In this document: positions 1 to 8,698 of the stretch, one piece after another | Layout: every line of letters begins with the position of its first letter | Numbering within the stretch: the first letter of the stretch is position 1 | Assembly: GCF_900107505.1 (NCBI RefSeq) | Contig: NZ_FNQH01000007.1 | Coordinates: forward strand, 1-64,000 | Direction: 5' to 3' | DNA: 64,000 nucleotides | Source of the DNA: Trichococcus collinsii | Lineage (GTDB): Bacteria > Bacillota > Bacilli > Lactobacillales > Aerococcaceae | Position numbers and translations under genes: made by a program | The notes under the pieces: generated by a model | Told to the model about the DNA's origin: nothing | Seen by the model: only the letters and a program-made list of their open reading frames with translations | Database searches by the model: none

Positions 1-1101
1 GAAATCGGGTATCCGGTCTTGGTGCGTCCGTCCTACGTATTGGGCGGACGGGCGATGCAGATCGTCTACAACCAAGCGGATCTGGAGAAATATATGCGCG
101 AAGCGGTCGTAGCCAGTCCGGAACGTCCGGTCCTGGTCGATCATTACCTGATCGGACAAGAGCTGGAAGTCGATGCCATCTGCGACGGCGAAACCGTCCT
201 GATTCCGGGCATCATGGAACACATCGAACGCGCAGGCGTCCACTCGGGCGACTCGATCGCTGTCTATCCGCCGCAAAATCTGTCGCCTGAATTGATCCAG
301 ACGATCGAAGACTACACGATCCGCGTGGCGCAAGGGCTGAATACCATCGGTTTGGTGAACATCCAGTTCGTCATCAGTGAAGGCGTCGTCTACATCATCG
401 AAGTGAATCCGCGCGCGAGCCGGACGATCCCGTTCCTGAGCAAAGTGACCGGCATTCCGATGGCGAACTTGGCGATGCAAGGCATCTTGGGCATCAAACT
501 GAAAAATCAAGGCTACCGGACTGGTCTAGTTCCGTCAAAATCAGGCGTATACGTGAAGATGCCGGTCTTCAGTTTCAACAAACTGAAGAAAGTCGACACC
601 GTTCTGGGGCCGGAAATGAAGTCTACCGGGGAGATCATCGGCAAGGATGCCATCCTTTCCAAAGCGCTGTACAAAGCTTTCCGTGCCGCCAATATCGAGA
701 TTCCCGAGTACGGCACGGCGCTTCTGACGATTGCGGACAAGGACAAGCACGAAATCTTGCCTCTGGCGAAACGCTTGGTTGCGGTCGGCTACCGTTTGCT
801 TGCAACAAAGGGTACTGGGGAAGCCTTGCTGGAGGCCCACGTACCGGTCACGATCCTCCAAAACGGCGAAGCGAAACGGGAAAATATCCTGAAACGCATG
901 CATGAGGGAGAAATCCAGTTTATCATCAATACCATGACCGAAGGCAAGACCGAGGAAACCGACGGCTATTTCATCCGCCGCGAAGCAGCGGACAACAATC
1001 TGCCGTGCCTGACCTCGTTGGATACGGCAGAGGCACTGCTGCAGGCGATGGAAATGATGCATTTCCAACTGCAGGCGGTCGGCACCGAACCAATCTTTTA
1101 A
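1..1101 (+). CDS. carB: Carbamoyl-phosphate synthase large subunit, 3' part
   Basis: C-terminal 366 residues of the large subunit of carbamoyl-phosphate synthase (about 1060 residues when complete), which makes carbamoyl phosphate for arginine or pyrimidine synthesis. The frame is open from base 1 and reads [19 protein letters not shown], the ATP-grasp fold of the second (carbamate-phosphorylating) half; the GTG at 19 is an internal valine, not a start. Further on are [18 protein letters not shown], typical of the metal/ATP site, and a final MGS-like allosteric domain from about residue 230 ([23 protein letters not shown]). Stop TAA at 1099-1101 is followed at once by a strong terminator, so it ends its operon. 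Whether it is the arginine or pyrimidine copy cannot be told because the upstream genes lie outside the window. Truncation is only by the window edge. Confidence 0.97.
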   Translation, partial: EIGYPVLVRPSYVLGGRAMQIVYNQADLEKYMREAVVASPERPVLVDHYLIGQELEVDAICDGETVLIPGIMEHIERAGVHSGDSIAVYPPQNLSPELIQTIEDYTIRVAQGLNTIGLVNIQFVISEGVVYIIEVNPRASRTIPFLSKVTGIPMANLAMQGILGIKLKNQGYRTGLVPSKSGVYVKMPVFSFNKLKKVDTVLGPEMKSTGEIIGKDAILSKALYKAFRAANIEIPEYGTALLTIADKDKHEILPLAKRLVAVGYRLLATKGTGEALLEAHVPVTILQNGEAKRENILKRMHEGEIQFIINTMTEGKTEETDGYFIRREAADNNLPCLTSLDTAEALLQAMEMMHFQLQAVGTEPIF

Positions 1102-1118
1102 AAAAGTCCATTTTAACA

Positions 1119-1167
1119 AAAAAAAGGCCGCCGCATTATCCTGAGCAGGATAACGCGGCGGCCTTTT
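1119..1167. terminator. Bidirectional intrinsic terminator
   Basis: A 16-bp stem (GGCCGCCGC.TTATCC arms at 1126-1141 and 1148-1163, one mismatch) with a 6-nt loop is flanked by an A-run on the left and T-run on the right. It ends carB on the plus strand and the convergent FAA-hydrolase gene on the minus strand. Confidence 0.93.
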
Positions 1168-1176
1168 GGATGTTTT

Positions 1177-2055
1177 TTATCGGAAAGTATTCACCAATGT
1201 CCCGATGCCTTCGATGGAAGATTCGATGACATCACCTGGTTTCAGCCAGACTTGTTCGTCTTCCGGGTAACCAAGGATGACCCCATCCGGTGTTCCGGTG
1301 AAGATGATGTCGCCGGGTTCCAACGCAAAGTGTTGGGAAATATAGGAAACAATCGTCGCGATGTCGAAAATAAGGTGATTCGTGTTGCTGTTCTGACGAA
1401 CCTCGCCGTTCAATTTAAGGGAAATGGCCAGGTTTGTCGGATCCACTTCGTCGGCAGTCACGTAGACCGGTCCGAGCGGCGCAAATTTATCCGGGGACTT
1501 TCCTAATAACCATTGCGGCGAGCCTTTTTGCCAGTCACGCGCGGTTACGTCATTGCCGATTGTGTAGCCCGCTACGTGCTCAAGAGCCTTTTCCGGGGAG
1601 ACGCAATAAGCTTTTTTGCCGATGACCGCCACCAGTTCGACTTCGTAATCGACTTTGTCCGTATGCTCCGGAATCGGAATACCTTCTTTGTGGGCAGCCA
1701 AAGCGCTCGTGAATTTGCTGAAAACAAGCGGTTTTTTCGGGGCTTCACTTTTTGTTTCCGCAACATGGGCGGCATAGTTTTTGCCGATGCAGAGGATCTT
1801 GCCGGGACGGGAGAGGACAGGCAGGAATGTGACCTCATCCATGGAAACGTAGTAGGCGGGATCCGCCAGCGTTTCCGCGTGGGCCAGAATGGCGTCCAGT
1901 TGGGTAGCCTGCTCCGGATCCTTCAGCATGTCGTCTATATAAGAAGGAAAAGGCAGCGATAAAGCCGCAGCCGCTTTGGCGACATTCAGGAAACCGCGAT
2001 CGGTCTTGATGCCGATGCGACTTTGGCCGTCTTCTGAAAAATGAATCAATTGCAT
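1177..2055 (-). CDS. Fumarylacetoacetate hydrolase (FAH) family protein
   Basis: A 292-residue protein of the FAH/HpaG superfamily, whose members hydrolyse or isomerise acyl-pyruvates, oxaloacetate tautomers and aromatic ring-cleavage products with a divalent metal. Visible family motifs are KILCIGKNYAAHVAE, the metal-binding acidic pair in KVDYEVELVAVIG, YTIGNDVTARDWQ and the FTGTPDGV loop near the C terminus. Start chosen at ATG 2055 because AAGGAGG lies 8 nt upstream on the minus strand (2064-2070); a longer reading from 2118 has no ribosome site. Monocistronic: own promoter upstream and a shared terminator downstream. The exact substrate cannot be read from sequence; a general acylpyruvase or oxaloacetate tautomerase-like role is most likely. 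Confidence 0.9.
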   Translation of the reverse strand: MQLIHFSEDGQSRIGIKTDRGFLNVAKAAAALSLPFPSYIDDMLKDPEQATQLDAILAHAETLADPAYYVSMDEVTFLPVLSRPGKILCIGKNYAAHVAETKSEAPKKPLVFSKFTSALAAHKEGIPIPEHTDKVDYEVELVAVIGKKAYCVSPEKALEHVAGYTIGNDVTARDWQKGSPQWLLGKSPDKFAPLGPVYVTADEVDPTNLAISLKLNGEVRQNSNTNHLIFDIATIVSYISQHFALEPGDIIFTGTPDGVILGYPEDEQVWLKPGDVIESSIEGIGTLVNTFR

Positions 2056-2089
2056 TAAGAAAACCTCCTTGATATTGGATTGGAACTTG

Positions 2090-2118
2090 CTTATATCCAG
2101 TGTAGCAATTATTCCCAA
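2090..2118 (-). promoter_or_regulatory. Promoter of FAH-family gene
   Basis: On the minus strand TTGGGA (2113-2118) is followed after 17 nt by TATAAG (2090-2095), 35 nt before the ATG at 2055. Confidence 0.6.
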
Positions 2119-2199
2119 AAAACGATAGATTTAATGAGGATTCTGCAAAAAAATTCGTGTTTCGGGAAAGAGCATTGAAAAATATGATTAGAGAGCGGT

Positions 2200-2229
2200 T
2201 ACTGTTTTCCGTTTTCCAAAAAAACAGTA
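2200..2229. repeat. Inverted repeat in divergent intergenic region
   Basis: Perfect 9-bp arms TACTGTTTT (2200-2208) and AAAACAGTA (2221-2229) with a 12-nt spacer, between the divergent FAH and ACT genes. It lies upstream of both promoters. It could be a regulator site; nothing in the sequence names the regulator. Confidence 0.5.
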
Positions 2230-2279
2230 GGCATTCCCTTTATATGTGATAGAATAGGAACAGAAATTTTTTAATTGGA

Positions 2280-2307
2280 TTTTCATATTGGTGTAAAATG
2301 GTATAAT
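2280..2307 (+). promoter_or_regulatory. Probable promoter of the ACT/UPF0210 pair
   Basis: A consensus TATAAT at 2302-2307 lies 39 nt before the ATG at 2347, preceded 16 nt upstream by a weak -35 TTTTCA (2280-2285). Confidence 0.5.
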
Positions 2308-2346
2308 GGACTCAACAAAAAATTAAAGAAGCAGGGGCGAAAAAAG

Positions 2347-2616
2347 ATGAGAGCAATCATGACCGTAACAGGTAAAGACCATACCGGAATCGTAGCGAGC
2401 GTATCGGTGGAATTGGCGCGTCTGGGCGTAAATATCTTGGATATCTCACAGACCATCATGGAAGAATACTTCACTATGATTTTGATGGTCGAATTGAATG
2501 AAGCAAATAATTCGGTCAAAGAAGTAAAAGAAGCGATGAAAAAAGTTGAAGAAGAACAAGGCTTGGTCATCCGTTTACAGGCAGAAGACACATTCCATGC
2601 AATGCATCGGATCTAG
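2347..2616 (+). CDS. ACT domain protein, UPF0237 family
   Basis: An 89-residue single ACT domain: MRAIMTVTGKDHTGIVASV is the small-ligand binding beta strand and loop (GKDHTG), followed by NILDISQT and a MILMVELN strand. ACT domains bind amino acids or similar ligands and often act as dimers. Start at ATG 2347, after an AGGGGC-type site; the longer reading from 2275 crosses the promoter. The stop is 12 nt before the UPF0210 gene, and this pair is conserved in many Firmicutes, so the ACT protein is probably a regulator or partner of UPF0210. The function of the pair is unknown. Confidence 0.88.
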   Translation: MRAIMTVTGKDHTGIVASVSVELARLGVNILDISQTIMEEYFTMILMVELNEANNSVKEVKEAMKKVEEEQGLVIRLQAEDTFHAMHRI

Positions 2617-2628
2617 GGGGACATTTGA

Positions 2629-3987
2629 ATGTTAAGAACTGACAATATCTTGGACACCATCCGAATGTTCGAAGAGGACAATCTGGATATCCGTACCATC
2701 ACCATGGGGATTTCTTTATTGGACTGCATCGACAGCGATGGCGAAAAAGCTCGTGAAAGAATATACAAAAAAATCACCACCAAAGCGAAGCACCTGGTCA
2801 GCGTAGCGCAGGAAATCGAAGATACGTACGGCGTTCCAATCACGAACAAACGGATTTCGGTGACACCGATCGCCTTGATTGCCGGCGCAAGCGATGATAC
2901 GGACTATGTGGCATACGCAAAAACGTTGGATGCTGCGGCGAAGGAAGTCGGTGTCGACTTTATCGGCGGATTCTCGGCTTTGGTCGAAAAAGGCTACAAC
3001 AAGGGTGATAAAATCCTGATCGAATCCATTCCAGAAGCCTTAGCAGTTACGGACAAGGTCTGCAGTTCCGTCAACATCGGCTCCACAAAAGCCGGCATCA
3101 ATATGGACGCTGTGAAATTGATGGGTGAAATCGTGCTTGCAACGGCTGAAAAAACAGCTGAACAACACGGATTTGGTTGTGCGAAATTAGTAGTATTCGC
3201 AAACTCGGTAGGCGACAATCCGTTTATGGCAGGCGCTTATCACGGAGTGGAAGAAGCTGATTGTGAAATCCACGTCGGAATCTCCGGTCCTGGTGTCGTC
3301 AAACGTGCTTTGGAAAAAGTAAAAGGCGAACCGATGGACATCGTTGCTGATACAATCAAGAAAGCAGCCTTCCAGATTACCCGCATGGGTCAATTGGTCG
3401 GGAACATCGCTTCCCAAAAATTGGGCGTGCCCTTCGGCATCGTCGACTTGGCTTTGGCTCCGACACCTGCAGTCGGCGATTCAGTCGGTGAAATCCTTGA
3501 AGAATTTGGTTTGGGTGTAGTCGGTACGCACGGAACAGTCGCTGCGCTAGCTGTATTGAATGATGCAGTCAAAAAGGGTGGCGTAATGGCATGCAGCCAT
3601 GTCGGCGGACTTTCGGGTTCGTTCATTCCTGTATCGGAAGACCACCGCATGATAGATGCTGCGGCAGCAAACCAAATCAGTTTGGATATGTTGCTGGCTA
3701 TGACTGCCATCTGTTCTGTTGGTTTGGATATGATCGCCATCCCTGGTGATACTCCTGCGACGACAATCGCAGCCATGATCGCTGATGAAGCTGCAATCGG
3801 TGTTCAAAACCACAAAACAACTGCTGTGCGTGTGATTCCGGCAATCGGCTGTGAAGTAGGCGACTTCGTTGAATTTGGGGGATTACTGGGACGTGCTCCT
3901 GTAATGCCGGTCCACAAAGAAAGCTCTGCTGACTTCATCAATCGTGGCGGACGCAGTCCGGCACCGATCCATTCATTCAAAAATTAA
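2629..3987 (+). CDS. UPF0210 (DUF711) protein, PFL-like fold
   Basis: A 452-residue cytoplasmic protein of the UPF0210/DUF711 family, whose known structure resembles pyruvate formate-lyase/anaerobic RNR barrels but lacks the glycyl radical. Typical segments are [38 protein letters not shown] and the glycine-rich end [16 protein letters not shown]. Length fits the family. Start ATG 2629 follows a GGGGG ribosome site. Second gene of a two-gene operon with the ACT protein, closed by a terminator. No biochemical role is established for the family, so I give none. Confidence 0.92.
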   Translation: MLRTDNILDTIRMFEEDNLDIRTITMGISLLDCIDSDGEKARERIYKKITTKAKHLVSVAQEIEDTYGVPITNKRISVTPIALIAGASDDTDYVAYAKTLDAAAKEVGVDFIGGFSALVEKGYNKGDKILIESIPEALAVTDKVCSSVNIGSTKAGINMDAVKLMGEIVLATAEKTAEQHGFGCAKLVVFANSVGDNPFMAGAYHGVEEADCEIHVGISGPGVVKRALEKVKGEPMDIVADTIKKAAFQITRMGQLVGNIASQKLGVPFGIVDLALAPTPAVGDSVGEILEEFGLGVVGTHGTVAALAVLNDAVKKGGVMACSHVGGLSGSFIPVSEDHRMIDAAAANQISLDMLLAMTAICSVGLDMIAIPGDTPATTIAAMIADEAAIGVQNHKTTAVRVIPAIGCEVGDFVEFGGLLGRAPVMPVHKESSADFINRGGRSPAPIHSFKN

Positions 3988-3998
3988 TTATAATGTGA

Positions 3999-4033
3999 AG
4001 AGAGGCTTGGACTTTTGTCCCAGCCTCTCTTTG
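3999..4033 (+). terminator. Intrinsic terminator after UPF0210 gene
   Basis: 14-bp stem AGAGAGGCTTGGAC / GTCCCAGCCTCTCT with one G.T pair, loop TTTT, then TTTGTT. Confidence 0.88.
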
Positions 4034-4060
4034 TTCTCGAAATGATTATCAACAGAATCT

Positions 4061-4642
4061 TTAGTCGGTCAATAAAACTCCGCGGGTCAATCCTGTCATT
4101 GCCAACCGGAACGCTTTTTGGTAGTTTTTCCGTTCTTCAAGAACCTGAAGGAGTGGCAAATAGGTCAGGTAGATGCAGTTTGCCGCTTGCGTGCGTTCCT
4201 CATCAGATCGGCTGATGCATTCCGGAATGCGTTCCATCAATTTTTTGAACATAAAAATGAAGCTATCCTTGATTACGGAGAGATTTGGGTAGTCTTCCGG
4301 ACTCACTTGATAGAGTACCATGGCATGATAATCCTCTTGTTCCCACAGTTCCAGGCAATAGTCCCATATATGATCGAGAGTGAGCGCTTGTTCCTGATCA
4401 AAGCGGTTAAGGTAGGCCTGGGCATGATTGCAGAGGGGTGTGAACAATTCATTGATGAGCGCTTCTTTGTTCTCAAAATGATTGTATATCGTTTTTCGTG
4501 CAACATCCGCCTGCGCTGAGATTTCCTCCAGACTGACACTAAGCGATCCTTTTGCGCTGATGAGTTCAGCCGCAACGGCGAGGATATCCTGGTGGGTCTT
4601 ATCGCGCTTCTTCATTGTCCGTGATTTTGTAGGATTTTCCAT
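4061..4642 (-). CDS. TetR/AcrR family transcriptional regulator
   Basis: A 193-residue repressor with an N-terminal TetR helix-turn-helix (ILAVAAELISAKGSLSVSLEEIS, then ADVARKTIYNHFENKEALI, the recognition helix and following hinge) and a variable ligand-binding domain. ATG 4642 is preferred to the in-frame GTG 4651 because the AAAGG site lies 8 nt before the ATG. It is divergent from the MFS exporter at 4761 with a perfect dyad in between, so it very likely represses that exporter and itself. The ligand is unknown. Confidence 0.9.
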   Translation of the reverse strand: MENPTKSRTMKKRDKTHQDILAVAAELISAKGSLSVSLEEISAQADVARKTIYNHFENKEALINELFTPLCNHAQAYLNRFDQEQALTLDHIWDYCLELWEQEDYHAMVLYQVSPEDYPNLSVIKDSFIFMFKKLMERIPECISRSDEERTQAANCIYLTYLPLLQVLEERKNYQKAFRLAMTGLTRGVLLTD

Positions 4643-4721
4643 CACAATCACCTTTCGTGATACTTGATTTTATTTCATTTTAGTTTACAATAAAAAATAG
4701 CAAAAAGAAAGTATACACCAC

Positions 4722-4737
4722 TGTGTAACGATACACA
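4722..4737. promoter_or_regulatory. Candidate TetR operator
   Basis: Perfect dyad TGTGTA-ACGA-TACACA, 24 nt upstream of the MFS start and in the only gap between it and the divergent TetR gene. A further related half site (GTATACAC, 4711-4718) lies just upstream. Typical size and position for a TetR operator. Confidence 0.65.
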
Positions 4738-4760
4738 AATTCGTGTTAGGAGCTGTTTTT

Positions 4761-6017
4761 ATGAAAAACGATAAAGCGAACCCCATACTGCCCATATTTT
4801 TTACTGTTTTCATCGATCTTTTAGGTCTGGGCATCATCATCCCGATTTTGCCGGCGGTCATTCTCAACCCTATGGCGGGCCTGCTGCCGATGGAGTACGA
4901 CTTCTCGCTGCGCACCATCATCTACGGCTTCCTGATTGCTTCTTATCCGCTCATGCAGTTTTTTGGAGCGCCCATGCTGGGCGCTCTCGCTGATCGTATG
5001 GGGCGTCGAAAAATTCTCCTCGCTTCCTTGTTAGGGACGTTAGGGGGATATCTGTTGATTGCAATCGGAATTCTGACGCATAACATCTGGCTGCTGTTCA
5101 TCGGCCGCGCAATCGATGGCTTCACGGGGGGGAATATTTCGATTGCTCAGTCTGCCATTGCCGACATCAGCGATGATTCCAACAGAGCCAAAAACTTTGG
5201 CCTGATCGGTATGGCATTTGGCCTGGGCTTTGTCATCGGGCCCTACCTAGGCGGGAAATTGTCTGATCCATCCATTTTAAGTTGGTTCGATTTTGCAACG
5301 CCGTTTTGGTTTGCCGCAGTGTTGACCGCAATCAATATCCTGATGGTCCTTAAACGGTTCCCTGAAACGTTGAAAAATAAAAAAACCGGCCGCATTGATC
5401 CATTGGCAGGAGTCAAGAACATCCGCAAAGCTTTTGAAATCAAACAACTGCGCACCATATTCGCAGTCATCTTTTTGCTGACGGTTGGCTTCAATTTCTT
5501 CACGCAGTTTTTCCAAGTCTTTCTGGTAGGGAAGTTCCAGTTCAATCAATCTCAAATCGGCGATTTATTCGCCTACATGGGTATTTGGATTGCAGCGGCA
5601 CAGGGCGCCTTTTTACGGCCGCTTTCAAAAAGATTTTCACCAATGAAAATCCTGTCGGTTTCAAGTATCCTGTTGGCGGCTACCTTTCCCTTCCTGCTGC
5701 TCCCTGATCAAGCCGGCTGGATTTACGTGATCATCCCCTTCATTGCGATTTTCCAGGGATTGACGCAACCGAACAGCACGGCGATTGTATCCAGTATGTC
5801 CGACCGTTCCTCGCAAGGCGAAATTCTCGGCATCAATCAGTCCATCGTCAGTCTGGCGCAGGCGCTCCCTCCCATTTTGGCGGCCTTTTTAACCACCATC
5901 AACATGAATCTTCCGACCTTGTTTGCAGCCGGCTCGACGTTGGCTGCATGGATCGTTTTTGTGTTCGTGTTTAAACGTTCAACGGTTATTTCGGAGACGG
6001 CACAGCAGAGCGAATAG
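4761..6017 (+). CDS. MFS multidrug-type efflux transporter (DHA1-like)
   Basis: A 418-residue major facilitator with about 12 hydrophobic segments. The N-terminal FFTVFIDLLGLGIIIPILP and loop 2-3 motif GALADRMGRRKILL (motif A) are those of the TetA/Bmr-type drug:proton antiporters, as is GFVIGPYLGG in helix 5. ATG 4761 follows TTAGGAG; the upstream GTG 4743 has no site. Divergent from a TetR regulator, the usual arrangement for inducible efflux. Substrate unknown; a tetracycline- or quinolone-like spectrum should not be assumed. Confidence 0.9.
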   Translation: MKNDKANPILPIFFTVFIDLLGLGIIIPILPAVILNPMAGLLPMEYDFSLRTIIYGFLIASYPLMQFFGAPMLGALADRMGRRKILLASLLGTLGGYLLIAIGILTHNIWLLFIGRAIDGFTGGNISIAQSAIADISDDSNRAKNFGLIGMAFGLGFVIGPYLGGKLSDPSILSWFDFATPFWFAAVLTAINILMVLKRFPETLKNKKTGRIDPLAGVKNIRKAFEIKQLRTIFAVIFLLTVGFNFFTQFFQVFLVGKFQFNQSQIGDLFAYMGIWIAAAQGAFLRPLSKRFSPMKILSVSSILLAATFPFLLLPDQAGWIYVIIPFIAIFQGLTQPNSTAIVSSMSDRSSQGEILGINQSIVSLAQALPPILAAFLTTINMNLPTLFAAGSTLAAWIVFVFVFKRSTVISETAQQSE

Positions 6018-6033
6018 ATAGTTGCATAACTAG

Positions 6034-6085
6034 GAAAAAATACCCCGGTTTATCAGAACTTTCTTCTGATAAACCGGGGTATTTT
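6034..6085. terminator. Bidirectional intrinsic terminator
   Basis: Perfect 20-bp stem (6039-6058 with 6064-6083), loop CTTTC, A-run before and T-run after; shared by the MFS gene and the convergent amino-acid permease. Confidence 0.95.
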
Positions 6086-6087
6086 GA

Positions 6088-7428
6088 TTAAGCTGTTACT
6101 TTTTTCTCGTAATATTTATAGCCGATGAAGCAAACTACGAAGCAGAACAGGATGAAAATCGGTACATAAGTCGGATTGGACACGATGCCGCCGATCAGAA
6201 TGATGGCAGAGCCCATAATCGCGAATACCGGGGTGATCGAACCGAAGAAAGAACTGGTTATGATACCTTCTTTTTTCATGCTGATGACTTTCAGATAAAG
6301 GATGACATAAGTCATATAACTGAAGACAATCGCGATTTCGCTGACATCTCCGCCACCCAGAATCCCGGATTTTTGGCTCAAATAGTGCAATAACATCCAC
6401 ACAAGGGATACCGCAAAGGCGATTTGTGCGGCTGCCGGGGATAGTTGGCTCTTTGGATCAATCCGTTTTACCTTAGAGCTGTTCGGCAACATGTTTTTTT
6501 CTGCCAATGCTTGCGGCAAACGTAGGATACCCATGATTACACCATTAGTTACGCCCAAGATAGCGATTAATACAAAGGAAAGAATGATGCTGCCGCCACG
6601 TTCGCCCAGCAAGGAAATACCGATTGTTGTGGTGGCCTCATCGCCCACCGCCAAGATGTACTCTGAGCCAGCGATGGAGACCAAGCCGCTGAAATAGGTC
6701 AAATAGATGGCCAAAACTACCAAAGGTCCAATGGTCAAAGCTAAAGGCATCGTTCGTTTGGGGTTCTTTACTTCATGCGTGATGTTTGTTGCGATTGTCC
6801 AACCATCGTAGGAGAAGGCCATTGGCGCCAGTGCAGCCAGCCAGCCCCAGCCGACATTTGTGACCGGAACCGCCAATTCAGGAGGAACGATTGGAGCCGG
6901 TTCTTTCCAGAAAATGCCGACAATAGCGACAGCAATCAGCGGAATCAGTTTCATGATGGTGGCGAGATTCTGAAAATAGCCGCCCAATCTGAGCGAAAAA
7001 TAATTCAACAAGAAGAAGAATGCCATGTAGCCCGTCCCGAGAAGTGTTTGTGTTTCCAAGGTGTTCGGCAAGCCTAACAACATGCAAGTGTAAATGCCGG
7101 ATACCCAGCTCACGACGACTATGATTGTCGGTAAGTAAACGAATAACTGGAACCAGCCGAACGCGCTCGCTGCTTTATCGGAGATGAACTCCTCGAAATA
7201 AGCGACGACGCCGCCGGTTCTTTCGGTCCGGTTAGCTAATTGCGTCAATGTGATGCTTCCGAAAATGATGCTGAATGCGCCGATGCAGAAAACCAAAATC
7301 CCTAATGCTACGTTTCCTCCGGTCGCGCCCAAAATGTCATCGGCTTTGAAAAAGATCCCTGATCCGACGCAGATGCCGACGATCATGGATACTGCGGTGA
7401 ATAAGCCGTAATGTTTCTCTTCTTTCAT
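6088..7428 (-). CDS. APC-family amino acid permease
   Basis: A 446-residue membrane protein of the amino acid-polyamine-organocation superfamily with about 12 transmembrane segments. The first helix carries the broken-helix substrate motif GICVGSGIFFKAD (GSGIF); NITHEVKNPKRTMPLAL is the conserved loop 6-7 motif. The look is that of the SteT/LAT-type L-amino acid exchangers. ATG 7428 lies 4 nt after GGGAGG. A promoter and a terminator-like hairpin lie between it and the upstream cation exporter gene, so it may be attenuated. Substrate not determinable. Confidence 0.88.
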   Translation of the reverse strand: MKEEKHYGLFTAVSMIVGICVGSGIFFKADDILGATGGNVALGILVFCIGAFSIIFGSITLTQLANRTERTGGVVAYFEEFISDKAASAFGWFQLFVYLPTIIVVVSWVSGIYTCMLLGLPNTLETQTLLGTGYMAFFFLLNYFSLRLGGYFQNLATIMKLIPLIAVAIVGIFWKEPAPIVPPELAVPVTNVGWGWLAALAPMAFSYDGWTIATNITHEVKNPKRTMPLALTIGPLVVLAIYLTYFSGLVSIAGSEYILAVGDEATTTIGISLLGERGGSIILSFVLIAILGVTNGVIMGILRLPQALAEKNMLPNSSKVKRIDPKSQLSPAAAQIAFAVSLVWMLLHYLSQKSGILGGGDVSEIAIVFSYMTYVILYLKVISMKKEGIITSSFFGSITPVFAIMGSAIILIGGIVSNPTYVPIFILFCFVVCFIGYKYYEKKVTA

Positions 7429-7457
7429 AAATCCTCCCAATAAATGTATTTTTTTCC

Positions 7458-7524
7458 AAAAAAAAAAGACGGACAGATCTTAATGACAGCTGCGTCCGCC
7501 AAAATAATCTGTATAAATCCGTCT
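7458..7524 (-). terminator. Terminator, possibly a leader attenuator
   Basis: On the minus strand AGACGGA...ACAGAT pairs with ATCTGTCCGTCT and is followed by ten T. It stands downstream of the cation exporter gene and 30 nt upstream of the permease ATG. As an extended -10 lies just before it, the same hairpin may form the start of the permease transcript. An internal GGCGGAC segment is an alternative partner for GTCCGTC. Confidence 0.75.
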
Positions 7525-7527
7525 GTT

Positions 7528-7536
7528 ATTATACCA
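7528..7536 (-). promoter_or_regulatory. Extended -10 promoter of the APC permease
   Basis: Minus strand TGGTATAAT (TG-N-TATAAT) about 95 nt upstream of ATG 7428. No good -35 is visible, as is usual for extended -10 promoters. Predicted start near 7521, at the edge of the terminator stem. Confidence 0.55.
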
Positions 7537-7570
7537 TCAAAATGACGTCCGGCCTATAAAACTTGTAACA

Positions 7571-8443
7571 TCAGTGCGTTAGAGGTTCTACGTGGACATC
7601 TGTTTCAAAAACATTGAATGCCGTGCGCATGCGCTCCTCGACCTCTTCCGTGATCTCGTGGCTGCGCAGCACTGTCAGCTCCGCATCCAGCAGAATGGTC
7701 ACATCAACATAGACATTTGCTCCGTAGCTGCGCGCAGCAATGGTCGTCACTTGTTCGACGTCAGGAATATCGAGAATGGCTTGTCGGTATTCGGTTAAAT
7801 AATTCGTTTCAAAACCATCGGACAAGGAAAAAGCACTTTCTCGGAAGATATCGATTGCAGTCTTGATGATGACGACCCCTACGATGACAGCCATGACGCC
7901 GTCCAACCAATATAGCCCGAAGATGGAGCCGAAAATGGCGATTGCCGCCGCAAAACTGGTCAGGGCATCGCTCAGGTTGTCTTTTGCGGAAGCAGCCAAT
8001 CCGATGCTGTTGATGCGGTTTGCGAGGCGATTGTTGAAAATGTAGACTCCTATCATGATAAACCCTGCAATCAGGGCGGTAACACCGGATACGACATCAG
8101 GTGTGGTGAACTCTCCTCCGGTTAGTTTCGAAAAACTTGAGAACAGCACCTGCAGGCCGACCAGAAGCATGATGAAGGAAGTGGAGAGGCTCGCTATCGT
8201 TTCCGCTTTCCAGTGGCCATAAGGATGATCTTCGTCAGCTGGACGACGAGCAATCCGTAATCCGATCATGACTGCAACGGTGGAAATGACATCCGTGAAA
8301 TTGTTCAATCCGTCGGCACTCAAAGAAGCTGATCCGAAGGCATTTCCGATGAAGAGTTTTGCGAAAGAGAGAGTGATGTAGGCAACCATGCTAAGTCGTG
8401 CGCCCTGTTCCGCCAATTGTAAGTCCTTATATCTTTCGTTCAT
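7571..8443 (-). CDS. Cation diffusion facilitator (CDF) metal exporter
   Basis: A 290-residue CDF protein: six transmembrane helices in the N-terminal two thirds, then a cytoplasmic ferredoxin-like domain. Metal-site motifs are ADGLNNFTDV (D-x3-D in helix 2) and HPYGHWKAE, and the second D-x3-D-like site WLDGVMAVIVG in helix 5. The C-terminal EVEERMRTAFNVFETDVHVEP is the metal-binding dimer domain. These proteins export Mn, Zn, Fe or Co in exchange for protons; the N-D instead of H-D pattern leans to Mn or Fe, by inference only. ATG 8443 chosen because GGAGCAGGA precedes it; ATG 8458 has almost no spacing. Confidence 0.9.
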   Translation of the reverse strand: MNERYKDLQLAEQGARLSMVAYITLSFAKLFIGNAFGSASLSADGLNNFTDVISTVAVMIGLRIARRPADEDHPYGHWKAETIASLSTSFIMLLVGLQVLFSSFSKLTGGEFTTPDVVSGVTALIAGFIMIGVYIFNNRLANRINSIGLAASAKDNLSDALTSFAAAIAIFGSIFGLYWLDGVMAVIVGVVIIKTAIDIFRESAFSLSDGFETNYLTEYRQAILDIPDVEQVTTIAARSYGANVYVDVTILLDAELTVLRSHEITEEVEERMRTAFNVFETDVHVEPLTH

Positions 8444-8523
8444 CGTGTCCTGCTCCATTTCCTATGAATTCTCATCTAATCTGTCTGTTTCTGTACACTT
8501 TCCAAAATTGGTACAATAGAAGG

Positions 8524-8552
8524 ATTCTACTATATTTCAGTTTGGTTGTCAT
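8524..8552 (-). promoter_or_regulatory. Promoter of CDF gene
   Basis: Minus strand ATGACA (8547-8552), 17-nt spacer, TAGAAT (8524-8529). Confidence 0.55.
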
Positions 8553-8620
8553 TAAAAACGATTTAAAAATACTGTCGTCAGGATGCTGAATACTGACGGA
8601 ATAAGGAATGGGAAGGTAAA

Positions 8621-8645
8621 GCAACCGGCAAACCGTTGCCTTTTT
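8621..8645 (+). terminator. Terminator-like hairpin in amidase leader
   Basis: GCAAC(C)GG, loop CAAA, CCGTTGC followed by CTTTTT, ending about 53 nt before the amidase ATG. A second hairpin CGTCAG/CTGACG (8576-8598) lies just upstream. No plus-strand gene precedes it closely, so it may be an attenuator of the amidase gene. Confidence 0.5.
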
Positions 8646-8698
8646 GGGACAGGGAACCTACAATGGAAGAAAGTGTGAAAATGAGAAGGAGGCTTTTT

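Noticed and set aside
541-1119. 192-residue open frame on the minus strand
   Set aside because: Antisense shadow of carB; no ribosome site and the sense frame is clearly conserved.
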